DNA of 64,000 nucleotides, from assembly GCA_022829145.1 (NCBI GenBank), contig CM040763.1:2234842-2298841 (forward strand). Direction: 5' to 3'. The translations under genes and the position numbers were made by a program. Every line of letters begins with the position of its first letter. Position 1 is the stretch's first letter. This document shows, in pieces, positions 54,091-64,000 of the stretch. The notes under the pieces are model-generated. The model searched no databases, had not been told where the DNA came from, and worked only from the letters and a program-made list of their open reading frames with translations. Source of the DNA: Albula goreensis. Lineage: Eukaryota; Chordata; Actinopteri; Albuliformes; Albulidae.

Positions 54091-55373
54091 ACTGAGGAAC
54101 AATGAGACCATCCTCCCATTTTAAGATGAGCATAACCACATCTCCACTCCTCTGCAACACCAGGGCGTCTTTCTGCATGCAAAACCTCAGAGCCCTTCCT
54201 CAAATCAGAACAGATGTCCCGGATTATTTCATTACGCTTCTATCCACAGTGCGTTTCATATCATTCTTTTATTCTAGAGTCACCACAACTTCCTCTACAG
54301 TACAGCAAAGAAACAGGAGAATTATACAGCATTGTTTTATTGTACATTTGCCATACCCTTCTAACCAGCAGCTAACCAGTAACAGCCGTTTTAAAATGCT
54401 ATTGCCATGCGGGTCATGACTTGTCCGCAGTCCAGTTAAAAAAAAAAAAAAAAAAATTCATTCCAAGAGCTTCAGTTGCTGTTTGAGCAAAGAGGTTATC
54501 AGCTGCAGATAAAGCGTTCTGGCATTATTGTGGTTGCCTTGTTTACTGCCATGGGCAGCGAAGGAGACGGCAGTCCCGACCATATCTAAGAGAACGCTGG
54601 GTATAACTGCATAAGTATTGTTGTACTGGACAGTCCAGCAGTTCTGTTCCTTTAAAATTTCACATTTAAAAAATGTAATCATGAAACCTAATGCCAGCGC
54701 AGCACGTTCAATGAAAGGCAATACAGAGTCACAAATTCCTCTGGTCCTGTTTTATTTTTGTTTGCTTTGTTTCAGAAAGATTTTAGTCTGTACTTTAGAA
54801 CTTGCTTATCAGAAGTAATTTATTCATATTGCATTATTATAACTAAATGTAAAATGAATTGTAATCATATGAAGATAATACTGTTGTACTAACTCACTAT
54901 CACAAATACAAAGCATTTAATTGTATGTAGATCTATGTGATGGAAGTTTCTTATATTATTTTTCTAACAAAAAATTGTTTACAAACAACAACAGACATAG
55001 ATTTAATTCGGGCATCACTGTTAACTATAAATCAAACTGCGATTAACTCCTTCACATCCAGACTACGGTCTCCATTTGTGACACTAAACCAGTGCCCTGT
55101 AAAACACACGCAACACCATTCAGTTTAACGTTTTACCATGCATGCGGCAAGTTATACAATAATTTAACATACCTATCTCGAAAATGGTTACCCTAGTCCA
55201 GTTCCCCCGAAATCCACAGTGAAGTGTCCATTGGCAAGAACGCCGTGTCTGAGGGTTTGGGTGCAGGGGCAGTGGGGGGGCGGGGTGTTCTGATACAGCA
55301 CGATTAGTGAGGTTCTCCCGACAGGCCGTTGGCTTTCAGGAAGTTCCTTCCAGATGTGCCCCATATATTGCCC

Positions 55374-55407
55374 AACCCCGAGCCCCGAGCCCCGAGCCCC
55401 GAGCCCG
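55374..55407. repeat. 7-bp GC-rich tandem repeat
   Basis: AGCCCCG repeated about four times within a GC-rich patch. Confidence 0.9.
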
Positions 55408-56151
55408 GACCCACGGGGGCCACACGTATAAAGAAACGGTGGCGCTCGGGTGTCTGACTGAAGGAAACGGTAGTTGACTTCTCAAAGCATCGGGTTTCTC
55501 TCAATTGTCAGAATTCATAAATCAGTTTTTTAAATGTGCCAAATAAGCGAAAAAAATCAGCTGGTCCACAGTTTTTCCACCGTTTTATCATAGTCAGGCT
55601 GACATACCGATCACATTCTCCTTCATGATGTGGTCGTCAAACTCACCCTGTCCCCTGCCATCTTTTACGACCCCCTTCCCCTTTATAACTATTACATAAG
55701 ATAAGTTTATTTTCTGAACAGTACATTAATAGCGGCGTTGAAGTCTCCCAGTGAATAGTCTAGCCTAAGTTGCATGCGCCAAAAGGCTCACTCACTTAAC
55801 GGCTATTGTGCCCATTCAAGAAGACCAGTCGCTACCAAAGCAAGATCGCACATTATTCCACTACTTTAGGGGTTTGTTTTGTTAATTGAATCATATCCCA
55901 CACTGTGTGCGATGCCTGGTGTTTGGCAAAGTTACTTAAGTTATATAAATGACCAAAGCAATGTCTTGGTGGCTGACGTCAATATAAACCTGAATCTCCG
56001 CTGAGCAGCTTCTGGACATCCATCAATTCCTCTCTTCCGTGACCGCCCAGCGCGTACCCCGAGCTGAGCTTACATCTGCGGGTTACAGGCGCGAGGAACT
56101 GCACGTCTGCGAATTTTAGAAGCACTGAGCTGTCATCCGAGATCCCTCACT

Positions 56152-56166
56152 CGCCCCCTAGTGGCA
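56152..56166 (-). promoter_or_regulatory. Strong candidate CTCF site
   Basis: On the minus strand GCCACTAGGGGGCGA, a perfect match to the most favoured CTCF core (CCACTAGGGGGCGC/A). It lies in the glt8d2-nfyb spacer. Confidence 0.6.
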
Positions 56167-56656
56167 TAAATCTTACAGCACTCTGAGCAGCACGGCAAAC
56201 TCGCAGTCTGGAAACGGTCCTGTTAAGTCTGTAACTGGGACCGCCAGAAGTCAAGCACAACACAATATTTGATCACCGAAAAGCCAGTGAGTTTAGTTTG
56301 TGCAGAGATGGTCTCATATATCAACACAGGGAATCTATTGGATCTATGGGAATGTATGAAAGAAGAATAAGTAGTTGCTACCAGTCACTGCCACTCTGTA
56401 ATGTGGAATTATGTAACCATGTTCTGCACCATAAAGGCAATGTAAAGTAAGAATTTGTGTTTTTAAAACAACTGTTTGATTATCATACAGCTCTATGCTT
56501 GCTTAGCGTCTGCTCCTGCTGTTTTGGTACGATGTATTTGATTTGGCCGAGGAACAACTTCTCAGAGACGCCTAAATTTCAGACATTGCAGTACTGATGT
56601 AATTTGTTGTGGTTACCCGGAGTGGGTCCTCCACACCCCTCTCTCTGTGGCGTAGG

Positions 56657-56935
56657 ACGTGCTCCAGCGCTATGGACAGAGGTCAAGCCCAAATGAGTGC
56701 AGAGCCCAGCCGAGATGTGCAAACCTCCCTGCGTGAGCACAGTGCTAGTCAGGACCTCTCAACACCAGCCATGTCCACTCTGACCAGCTCCCCGGGCAGG
56801 GGGGCGACGAGAACCACACAGATCATCAATCAAAATGTGGGCTATTCCCCGGGTGTGCTACAGCGGGTTCCCACCAAACTCCCTTTCACTGTGGCCCCTC
56901 TTACCTGCTACACCCCTCACCACAGCCAGCCAATG
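56657..56935 (+). CDS. Orphan exon-like ORF, unidentified
   Basis: I do not recognise this protein. An acceptor with a pyrimidine stretch (CTCTCTCTGTGGCGTAG) precedes 56657. An ATG at 56672 opens 88 codons (MDRGQAQMSAEPSRDVQTS at the start), Ser/Thr/Pro-rich and then hydrophobic-leaning (KLPFTVAPLTCYT), running in phase 0 into a GTGAG donor after 56935. Base composition is richer in GC than the flanks. It sits on the plus strand between glt8d2 and nfyb, where mammals have plus-strand HCFC2, but I see no kelch or fibronectin feature of HCFC2. It may be a first coding exon of an unknown gene, a relic or chance. Confidence 0.22.
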
Positions 56936-57332
56936 GTGAGAAAGCTATTGAGGTTAATAGGAGCACCATATCAATGAAATCACATCAGGAAATGAGAATA
57001 AGGCAAGTCACTGTCAAACAACTTAATTTCAGTTCATTTCCTAAAAATAAATGAAAAATCAAAATGGGGACTCATGAACATAATTTCAACTCAATTTCCT
57101 AAAACTCACCAAATTCTAGCGAAAGGTGTTTTCATACATTTTTTCAAGCTTATGTCATCCCTCAAGAAAGAGGTTACATCGTCTCTCAACAAATATTTAA
57201 AGTGTCTATTTACAAAAAAAGAAAAAAAAAGTGCTAGTTCCGGAACATACCAGGCTCATTAAAAGTAAACCACCATGACACATTACAGTGTGGCTGAGAA
57301 AGGGGACAGTCTAGTAAAATCACATTTCCATT

Positions 57333-57732
57333 TTTATTAAAAGTGTTAACATGAAATCTGATGGTACAAAACGAGTCACATGATAAGGTATGAAAATCTG
57401 ACCCTGCCCACAGCTCTCTGGCCCACCCCGGAACACCAGGAAAAATTATTTTTATAACAGAAAAAAGTAGCCAAAATCCCAAACAACACCTCTACACACA
57501 CACACACCCTCCACACACACACATACTCACACACACAGCTTTGTACTCTCCAGTCTCAAACTTTGATAAACCTCCCAACAAGTCATGTACAAGTGATGTC
57601 CAAAAACCAAGTACAGTAAAACACTACTTATTTACACTGCTTATTTACCCACTCACAGGAGCCGCCCCAACCCCCCCACCCCCCATCACAGGCCCAGAGC
57701 GCCACACTCAGATACGCGGAGCTAGAGCCGCA
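57333..57732 (-). other. Probable nfyb 3' UTR
   Basis: Extends on the minus strand from the nfyb stop codon to an AATAAA at 57338-57333. It contains a C-rich block (57661-57684) that is G-rich in the transcript. Confidence 0.45.
57661..57684 (-). other. Candidate G-quadruplex in nfyb 3' UTR
   Basis: On the minus strand: runs of six G, seven G and four G with one- or two-base loops, then GGCGGC, starting about 50 bases after the stop codon. Confidence 0.4.
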
Positions 57733-58597
57733 TCAGGAGAACTGGATCTGCTGCACTCCAGGAATCTGCAGGGAAGGAACACATCACCGTCATCTTCATC
57801 ACCACCATCATCATCATCATCATCATAACAATAACCATAATCTTAATCATCATCACCATCATCAACTTCACCATCCTTCCCATCACTACCACCATCATCA
57901 TCAACACAATAACAAAACGTCACTATTATTGCCTTGTATACAGTGAGACATCTGGGCCCATTTTCAGTTCCAGGACTGGAGTGAGGCCATGTCGGATGCT
58001 CCAAACACGCACGGCGGAGCACCAGGAAGAGCAGACGTTCCCTCGCTTCAGCCGTGCTGTTCAGTCCCACATAATCGCTGCCTCCTCACAGGCTCTCCAC
58101 AGCCCAAATCACAGCCAGCCGTGTTAATTATCATTCAGAGGTGTCAGTAATTACAGACTGCAAGCTCAGCTGGCAGTCTCCTCCTCCAGCCCTGCGCTCA
58201 TCAAATCTGACCCCTAGGGTCTGGAGCACTGCAGGTTTCACTCTCCTCTTTAATCAGGGACTGACATCCACCTCAGACACCAGGTGAGTGTGACAGCCAA
58301 TCAGCTGTGTTAATTACCAGGTAAATAAGAAAGTCATCACTAGCTGTGGTAGTGTGGTAGTGAGACCAGGTGTGCCCTCACCTGCTGGTAGGACGTGGTG
58401 TACACCATGACGTTCTGCTGCTGACCATCTGCCGTTATAATTCCTGCAGGCAGCTGGTTTGCTGAAAGAGAGATATTATAAATTATACTACAAATACAAA
58501 AAACTGATCTCCGTCTCTGCTGTGGCAAAATTCAACTGTCAATTACTTAATATGGGATTCAGTGCAAGTTGCAAAATGCAGTACAAACTGGAACAAT

Positions 58598-58641
<44 letters not shown>

Positions 58642-60483
58642 ACTGAATGTGTCCTCTGTGATCTCCTCTCCCAGGCTTTCAGACATGGTGACAGCAGTGA
58701 TTCCCTTCTCTCCTTTCATCGCCTGGAAGAAGGAAGTGACATCACAACAGTATGACACACCTGCGTCGACTCTGTTCAGCACAGCACCCTGCACACCCCC
58801 ATACAGCCCCAACATGCAGTTTAAACCTGGACTGCCGTAACCATGGTGACAGATTCACGTCTCACCTCTCGGAACTTCTGCAGGTAGAGTTTGAGCGGCT
58901 CCACGTACATGTCGAACCCCAGCGTGGACATGGCGAACAGGATGTCCTCGCCGTTGATGGTCTTGCGTTTCTCCTGGTGGCAGCGCTCGCTGGCCTCCGA
59001 GGTGATGAAGCTGATGAACTCGCTCACGCACTCCTGCACGCACTCCTTGGCATCCTTCGCTATCTGCCCGCACAGATGGGGGTAGCAGTCATTAAGCAGA
59101 CGGCTTAGCCACAGCTGCTTAACAGCCGCTCCACAGGAAGGCTAATCACACACCACGGTCAGTCTGCAAGCTGATCACGCCTTCACTCTGAGCTCCACCA
59201 ACAGCACACTGAAAGTGCGACTGGTGTCGAGTCTACAGTGTGAAATATAGTAGAGGCTACCAGCCACATGCAGCTACTTCCTCTTTAGTCTGTGGTGCTG
59301 ATAACATTGCTCACTTTCTATGTGAAAAAGGAGTTAAAATTTTAAAAAGCAAGTTTAATAGGGGTTACATGGGCCTCCTACATCAAACACAATTACGAGA
59401 TACTGATACATTAAGACACCAAAAACAGGTGGAGATACTAATATTACACACCTTTTACATCAGTCAATTAGCAGATGGTCTTATCAAGAGTGACGTACAG
59501 AATGGGGGAACATGAGGGCAACAGTGCCAGACAGTAGCATTGGTTTATTGTAAATGCTAACCGCTTGTGCTAACAGTTAATGTGTGGGCTGTGCTGCAGG
59601 ACAGAGTGGGCTGTGAAGGGCATAGCCTGTACCTTCCCAGTCTGCGGCACGGCGCCCTTCATGATGCGGGCCACGTTCGCAATGGGCAGGTAGATGTCTT
59701 GCTCCCGGAAGTTATCCTTGCTGCCGTTTCCATCTTCGTGGAGCTCCTCCTCACCGTCATCTTAGAAGCGGGAAAAGAAAGGATATAATGACCAAACAAG
59801 CCACTACATTTACACGCCACTACAGTCATCAAAAGGAAATCACATGGTGAACGTTTTGAAAGCCATGCTGTTTCTACATTTAAATCAATTTAATTTTGTC
59901 TTGAAGCAGCTAATGGGCCAACTGGTTTGAAAACTAGCTGCTGATATTAAAACACATATCCATCTTCTTTACCAGAAGCTACAGAATAATCAAGATCACC
60001 CATTCAAGATCACCTTATTATTCACTAATAATTAGCCTGACAAATTCCTCACCCCAATGCTTAACTTCCAGGGCTGTGCTTTTCTTGTACACCAATAGTC
60101 AGTTACTAAATTCTGACCAATCTGAACCCATTTTACATACGTTGTGTGTATCCATCTCAAAACAACCACTAACTTACACAATAACAGACTCTCATCTGAC
60201 CTGCTCATTGGGCTCTTAAGTACATACTGGTCTAACATTTTATACTAAACTGACCTACACAGTTTTTCCTTTAGGTCATTACAGATGCAATTTAGATTTA
60301 GTTCTCCTGCCTCCAACACTGATCCTAATTTGTACTGCTTCAATACTAAATCAACAGATGAATTAATTCTGTAGATGACTGACACTCACCTTCCTGAGAC
60401 TGAAGCACATAGTGGCTTTCTGACATGTACTCCCCGCTCATACCCAGCTGGGAGGCGTCAGTAGTTGAACTATCCCCATCCAT
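57733..60483 (-). CDS. nfyb: Nuclear transcription factor Y subunit beta (CCAAT-binding, HAP3)
   Basis: Histone-fold subunit of the trimeric CCAAT-binding factor NF-Y. It dimerises with NF-YC through an H2B-like fold, then recruits NF-YA. Coding exons, minus strand: 60483-60390, 59760-59633, 59063-58866, 58722-58644, 58461-58382 and 57765-57733; phases agree and give 203 residues (human 207). Seen: N-terminal [20 protein letters not shown] with HYVLQSQ; the acidic linker; then the nearly invariant core [60 protein letters not shown] and [20 protein letters not shown]; then the C-terminal [21 protein letters not shown] and a tiny last exon [10 protein letters not shown]. One change inside the core is FDMYVEP where mammals have FDSYVEP. 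An AG acceptor immediately precedes the ATG, so the 5' UTR is spliced; a minus-strand donor (AAG|GTAAAAG) after 60948 fits a noncoding exon. Duplicates (nfyba/nfybb) exist in teleosts; I cannot say which this is. Confidence 0.95.
57780..57910. repeat. (ATC/CAT)n trinucleotide-rich tract
   Basis: Interrupted CAT/CAC repeats with a pure (CAT) block near 57807-57826, in the last nfyb intron. Confidence 0.85.
58600..58640. repeat. (CA)n microsatellite at the nfyb exon 4 donor
   Basis: Pure CA run that begins within four bases of the minus-strand donor (GTAAGTG) after 58644. Confidence 0.9.
59440..59560 (-). mobile_element. Decayed tRNA-SINE 3' tail in nfyb intron 2
   Basis: On the plus strand 'tcaattagcagatggtctta' then 'tcaagagtgacgtacag', the reverse complement of the SINE tail 'gtcgctctggataagagcgt'. 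It is followed by 'gagggcaacagtgccagaca', a worn version of the SINE body as usually seen in antisense. The head is not distinguishable. Confidence 0.45.
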
Positions 60484-60947
60484 CTGAAACGGCAAAAACA
60501 TGCATGTAAACAGCAGGCAGCACTGGTGATGATTTAACTTAATTGTTTCCCAATTTAACGAGCCTGCAACCCACAAAATTGGGAAAAAACTAAAATATTA
60601 TTCTAGGACCCAGAGCTTTTCTATACAGAGCCTAAATTGATCTTACTAACATTGCAGTACCTGATTTGAATTTCACTCTCAAGTGGACTATTAGTTACCG
60701 GTATTGCAATTTAGGAGCTACTTAATTGGACGACTAGCTGTTAGTTAGTCAATAGTTTGGGTCGATCAGGTCATACTGTGCGTTACCGTGTGCTAGCCAG
60801 GTAGTCTAATGCGTTTCCAGATGAGTTAGCGATAGGAGGCAATGACCTAGAAATCCACACGACCATCTGTTACAAATACCGAGATAGAAAACGTCGTAGC
60901 CATTGATGGCAGACTTAAAACGTGGTTCCTATAAAGATTACTTTTAC

Positions 60948-61060
60948 CTTAAAGATGTCAGAGCTCCGAACCGTTCGGACAGGATGAGGTCAGTTGGGGA
61001 TTTGTTTGGTTACCGCGCTGGAAATTACCCGTGAAACATTAGCCGCTTTAGCAGGCTAGC
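60948..61060 (-). promoter_or_regulatory. Putative nfyb 5' noncoding exon and start region
   Basis: A minus-strand GTAAAAG donor follows 60948 and the sequence just upstream (61000-61100) is moderately GC-rich. It is the likely first exon because the coding ATG is preceded directly by an acceptor. An alternative first exon nearer 61940 is possible. Confidence 0.4.
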
Positions 61061-61649
61061 GCTATCGTAATACGGACGGCGGGTCTCTCTGCTCAGCCCT
61101 CCCAAAGAGCTGACCTGAATATCTCACCTAGCCTGCTAACCTGCGTTAGCACATTGCTTTACATCAGTCACCCCGGAGGCTAAATTCATCAACGTCAGCC
61201 CACCTATAAGTCATTAACCGAGTACATTCTCAAGATATAGCATTTCACTCTTAAACGTTTTGAAATGTACATGGTATCACTATGTGCTAGCTTAGCAAGC
61301 TAGCTAGAGCTAGCGGCAGGAGCATACCCTCGGCCCTTGTTTATGGTTGTGTAATGGTTCTCTTGAACACTGCAAGGCTTCCAGCCGCTACCGTAACTAT
61401 CATTAGCATCATGAAGCCAATGCCATAATGGTAGTTCATTTAAGGTCAGTTGACCATCTTACACATACCGCAGTTTAAATTTTAAGCAAATGTCGAAACT
61501 AACCCATGTTCCCTCCAGAAAGATGCACAAATCGTACAATGCATTTCACTCGCAGCAGACATCGAGCAGCGCATTCGGTTTGTGCTTATTGATATAACAT
61601 TTCCACTTGGTTCCACATGGGTAGCATCTAGTAAATACTTATCCAGACC

Positions 61650-61659
61650 ATTGGCCAAT
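61650..61659. promoter_or_regulatory. Palindromic double CCAAT box upstream of nfyb
   Basis: ATTGGCCAAT, two CCAAT boxes back to back, about 0.6 kb upstream of the putative nfyb start. Further ATTGG/CCAAT boxes lie at 61907, 62668, 62683 and 62722. Confidence 0.4.
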
Positions 61660-62422
61660 AATTTTTATCCTCTGGAAACGTCGGATAAGATCCATAAAGG
61701 CATCCCGAGTATCTGCTAGCTTCCAGTTCGGGCCTGCTGTTTGCTTTCAAAGCCGAAAGGCGCTATACGTTTTAAAGACATTCTGATAATGATTATCTCT
61801 CCTTGACACTTCCTGCTTCTACACTCTCATTCACACATTACAACAAATAAAAAACAGTCGGAGATGGACATTTCCATTCGAGCTAACAAGAAATCGGTTA
61901 GCAATCATTGGCCGGAGTGAGACACAAACCTGCAATGCAGCCCTGGTTGGTTATCTTCTCAAAACCGCCGTTTGGTTGGACAGAAAATGGCTGCGAAAGA
62001 GCCAGTCCCAGCGCGGAGCTCCGCGTCCTTCCCCACTTCCCCCACCGCTAGCGGGCTGCTCAGCCCACTCTCCCGCCCTCGCACCCCGGGCATGCCCATT
62101 TCCCCCCGCCGAACACGCAGGTCAGCCCTGTGCACATGAATACTTACATTGCATACGAAATTCTTGACGTTCACCCTCTCCTGCGTTGTAACTAACTACT
62201 TATAAACTACTGCAAAGACAACTTTTTAATTCGGAGTTGTATGTCAAAGTTTTGTAAAGCCAACTATTTTTTTGGTTTTCTACCGATTATTCGTATTGAA
62301 GTATGTGTAGAGTGTGTATTCGTAGGTTTTTAATAGATGTCGACGACAGCAGTCCAATATATTTTATTACGTTAGTTGTAAATAATGTAGTCTCGTGTGG
62401 GATAAGGTGTATCTTGTTTTTA

Positions 62423-62437
62423 CCAGTAGATGTCGCA
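62423..62437 (+). promoter_or_regulatory. Candidate CTCF site
   Basis: ACCAGTAGATGTCGCA matches CCAGTAGATGGCGC with one difference. Plus orientation, upstream of nfyb. Confidence 0.4.
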
Positions 62438-62667
62438 AACTCTCCAAGCGAAGGAAAGGTTTGGTGACCTATATACCGACACTGATTTTCAAATTAAACA
62501 TACATTTAGGTAGGCGTCACTTTCACTTTGTCTGACCCTGAGTTCATGTCTGAGTTGATATTGCAGTTGAAGTTGTTGACTATCTTGATGTGATTGTCTG
62601 GTTAGTGAAGGGTGAATGAGATATGCTGACACCGAAATTAAGATTAAGCTACAATTAGCAGTCAGTC

Positions 62668-62726
62668 ATTGGTCTTTTTCAGCCAATCAATGTGTTTTGC
62701 TCTCAACAACAAAACGCAATGATTGG
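62668..62726. promoter_or_regulatory. Cluster of three CCAAT boxes
   Basis: ATTGG at 62668-62672, CCAATCA at 62683-62689 and GATTGG at 62721-62726. NF-Y-type boxes within 60 bases, distal to nfyb. Confidence 0.35.
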
Positions 62727-62739
62727 ATCAATCAGTCAG

Positions 62740-63830
62740 TTCAGGCAACATATAAAATCTCCACGTGTCATTATACCTCCTTAACCCATTACTACTTTGA
62801 TGTAGGAGGCCAATACACTGGACAGGATATGGTAATCGGCACTAACCCGTCTGTAATGTGCTGTTGTATTAGTTAATATTATGTTGACCAAAACTGCCAG
62901 TGAGTACATGAAACTGCAATGTTATAACCACTATAATGTGAGACTATCACTGTCTCCAACCCCTTAATTACATAACACCAAACCCTGCAACCCTGACATA
63001 GCCGAGAATTTCCCCCAGTACCTGAAATTCTTTCACAGAGAGTCTTATCAAGACACGGCAGGATTATGACAGTGTCAGTATCAGGTTCTGCTTAATGTTA
63101 GGGGGCTTCTACGTTATCAGAGTTCATAACATCATATGGGCTGCAAGATTTAACATTCATCTCATGAGCTGGGTGTCTCACTGAAAAACAACAACACCAG
63201 CAACACAAATAATAACAGACCCTATTTTAATATAACATTTCAATAATATTGTAGAATACAGAAAAATAAAAATGAAAGGGCTTTGCTCTTTACTTATTAC
63301 TGAATGAAAGTAAATAAATAAATAAAAACAGATGTGCACACTCGTGCCAGCTGGATGTAAATCCAGTAGCCAGACGCTGGCTGGAGCTGGAGCTGCTGGC
63401 AGCGTCTGCACGCCCAAGCTGGTGTTAACAGGAGTGTGTGAACGTCCATACGCTTCTGGAGGCAGTGCACTGTCTCTGCCAAATCTGTACGATAGGCCTG
63501 GATCACAGTAGGGTCCAACCGTCTGTCCGTGTGATGTATTAGCCTCTGCCTTAGCATCTGCGTGTCTGGCTGCACTGTGCGAGTGGCAACATCAGTCTTC
63601 TGAGCTGAGATAATTTATGCGCAGAGCAGATGGCTAATTGGCCAATCCGTTCGCTCGGAGTAGGGTTGGTTTTTCTCCGTTATGTGAAGCAGAGGAAGGT
63701 AGAGGGGTCTCCTTTGGTTTGGTCATCAGCTCTCTTACCTGCGCTAAGGACTCCGGGGTCTTGCTTTCTCTGTAATATCAGTCTCATGTATACATAGCAT
63801 ACATTCTGGCTTCAGTGTAAAATGATCTTA
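62740..63830. other. Right-hand spacer
   Basis: Only short ORFs. The longest (63297-63575, minus) matches no family I know and lacks convincing splice borders. Confidence 0.35.
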
Positions 63831-64000
63831 CTGTGTCTCTCCATTACTCTCTCTTCCTGTCACTCTCTCTCTTTCTCTCTCTGTTTATCCCTCCCCCTCA
63901 CACTCTTTCCCCATCCCTATTTTGCTTTCTCTCCCTCTCTGTCTCCCTAGCTCTCTCATTCCCCCTCTCCTTCCTTCCCTTGCTATCTCTCTCCACTGTA
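63830..64000. repeat. Pyrimidine-rich (CT)n tract at the right edge
   Basis: TCTCTC/CCCTCT-dominated sequence to the window end. Confidence 0.8.

Larger units (their letters stand above)
54091..56600. other. Spacer upstream of glt8d2
   Basis: No supported coding exon. It contains a poly(A) run (54437-54457), a 7-bp GC-rich tandem repeat (55374-55407) and a strong CTCF-like site (56152-56166). The GC-richer part at 55200-55500 could hold a distant glt8d2 5' exon, but this is unproven. Confidence 0.35.

Noticed and set aside
54437-54457. Poly(A) run as a retrogene tail
   Set aside because: No gene-like sequence precedes it and no target-site duplication was seen.
61976-62167. Plus-strand ORF starting MAAKEPVPARSS in the nfyb promoter area
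   Set aside because: GC-rich 63-codon ORF that ends without a plausible donor and resembles no known N-terminus (it is not like HCFC2). Probably a chance ORF in a GC-rich promoter.
63297-63575. 92-residue minus-strand ORF near the right edge
   Set aside because: Looks protein-like in composition, but no family, no splice borders and no context support it.

Overview
The window is vertebrate nuclear DNA, most likely from a ray-finned (teleost) fish. Multi-exon genes have GT-AG introns and encode proteins that align along their length with human RBM28, PRRT4, TDG, GLT8D2 and NFYB. Introns and spacers are full of long (CA)n/(GT)n runs, many short-unit minisatellites and decayed tRNA-derived SINEs with a tail of the 'ggataagagNgtctgct' type common in fish. 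The species cannot be named from this sequence. No virus-derived element, CRISPR array, rRNA or tRNA gene was recognised.

Layout, left to right. (1) 63-2623, minus strand: the 5' half of rbm28 (seven coding exons, continuing off the left edge), with a YY1/ETS/CCAAT-type promoter near 2857-2889. (2) 4769-6666, minus: a two-exon DUF829 (TMEM53-like) alpha/beta-hydrolase gene with a long AT-rich 3' side. (3) 8-18 kb: gene-poor, with microsatellites, a 40-bp minisatellite, a purine tract and a 30-bp repeat in which the units carry a CCAAT box. (4) 18.8-31.3 kb, plus: prrt4, with two large coding exons either side of a 9.2-kb intron that holds two sizeable minisatellites. (5) 31.7-33.9 kb: AT-rich spacer. 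(6) 34.85-39.5 kb, plus: a complete ten-exon tdg, 3' UTR to about 41.35 kb. (7) 44.0-50.4 kb, minus: a complete nine-exon glt8d2, convergent with tdg. (8) 50.4-57.3 kb: spacer with three minisatellites and one orphan exon-like ORF. (9) 57.7-60.5 kb, minus: a complete six-coding-exon nfyb, promoter between about 61 and 62.7 kb. (10) To 64 kb: spacer ending in a pyrimidine-rich tract.

The genes do not form an operon-like unit. RBM28 (ribosome assembly), TDG (base excision repair and DNA demethylation), NFYB (CCAAT-binding factor) and GLT8D2 (Golgi-type glycosyltransferase) are unrelated housekeeping or semi-housekeeping functions. As I remember the human map, rbm28/prrt4 correspond to 7q32 and tdg/glt8d2/nfyb to 12q23, so the window spans a junction of two ancestral blocks near 31.3-34.0 kb. 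HCFC2, which I recall lying between GLT8D2 and NFYB in mammals, was not seen.

Points of most interest: three independent one-base deficits in conserved coding exons (two in rbm28, one in prrt4) while tdg, glt8d2, nfyb and the DUF829 gene are fully open; candidate CTCF sites in convergent pairs around prrt4 and glt8d2; a helically phased NF-Y-site minisatellite upstream of prrt4 and CCAAT clusters beside nfyb itself; a minisatellite that supplies a glt8d2 splice donor; and a higher-order repeat in the prrt4 intron. I found no convincing new biological system.
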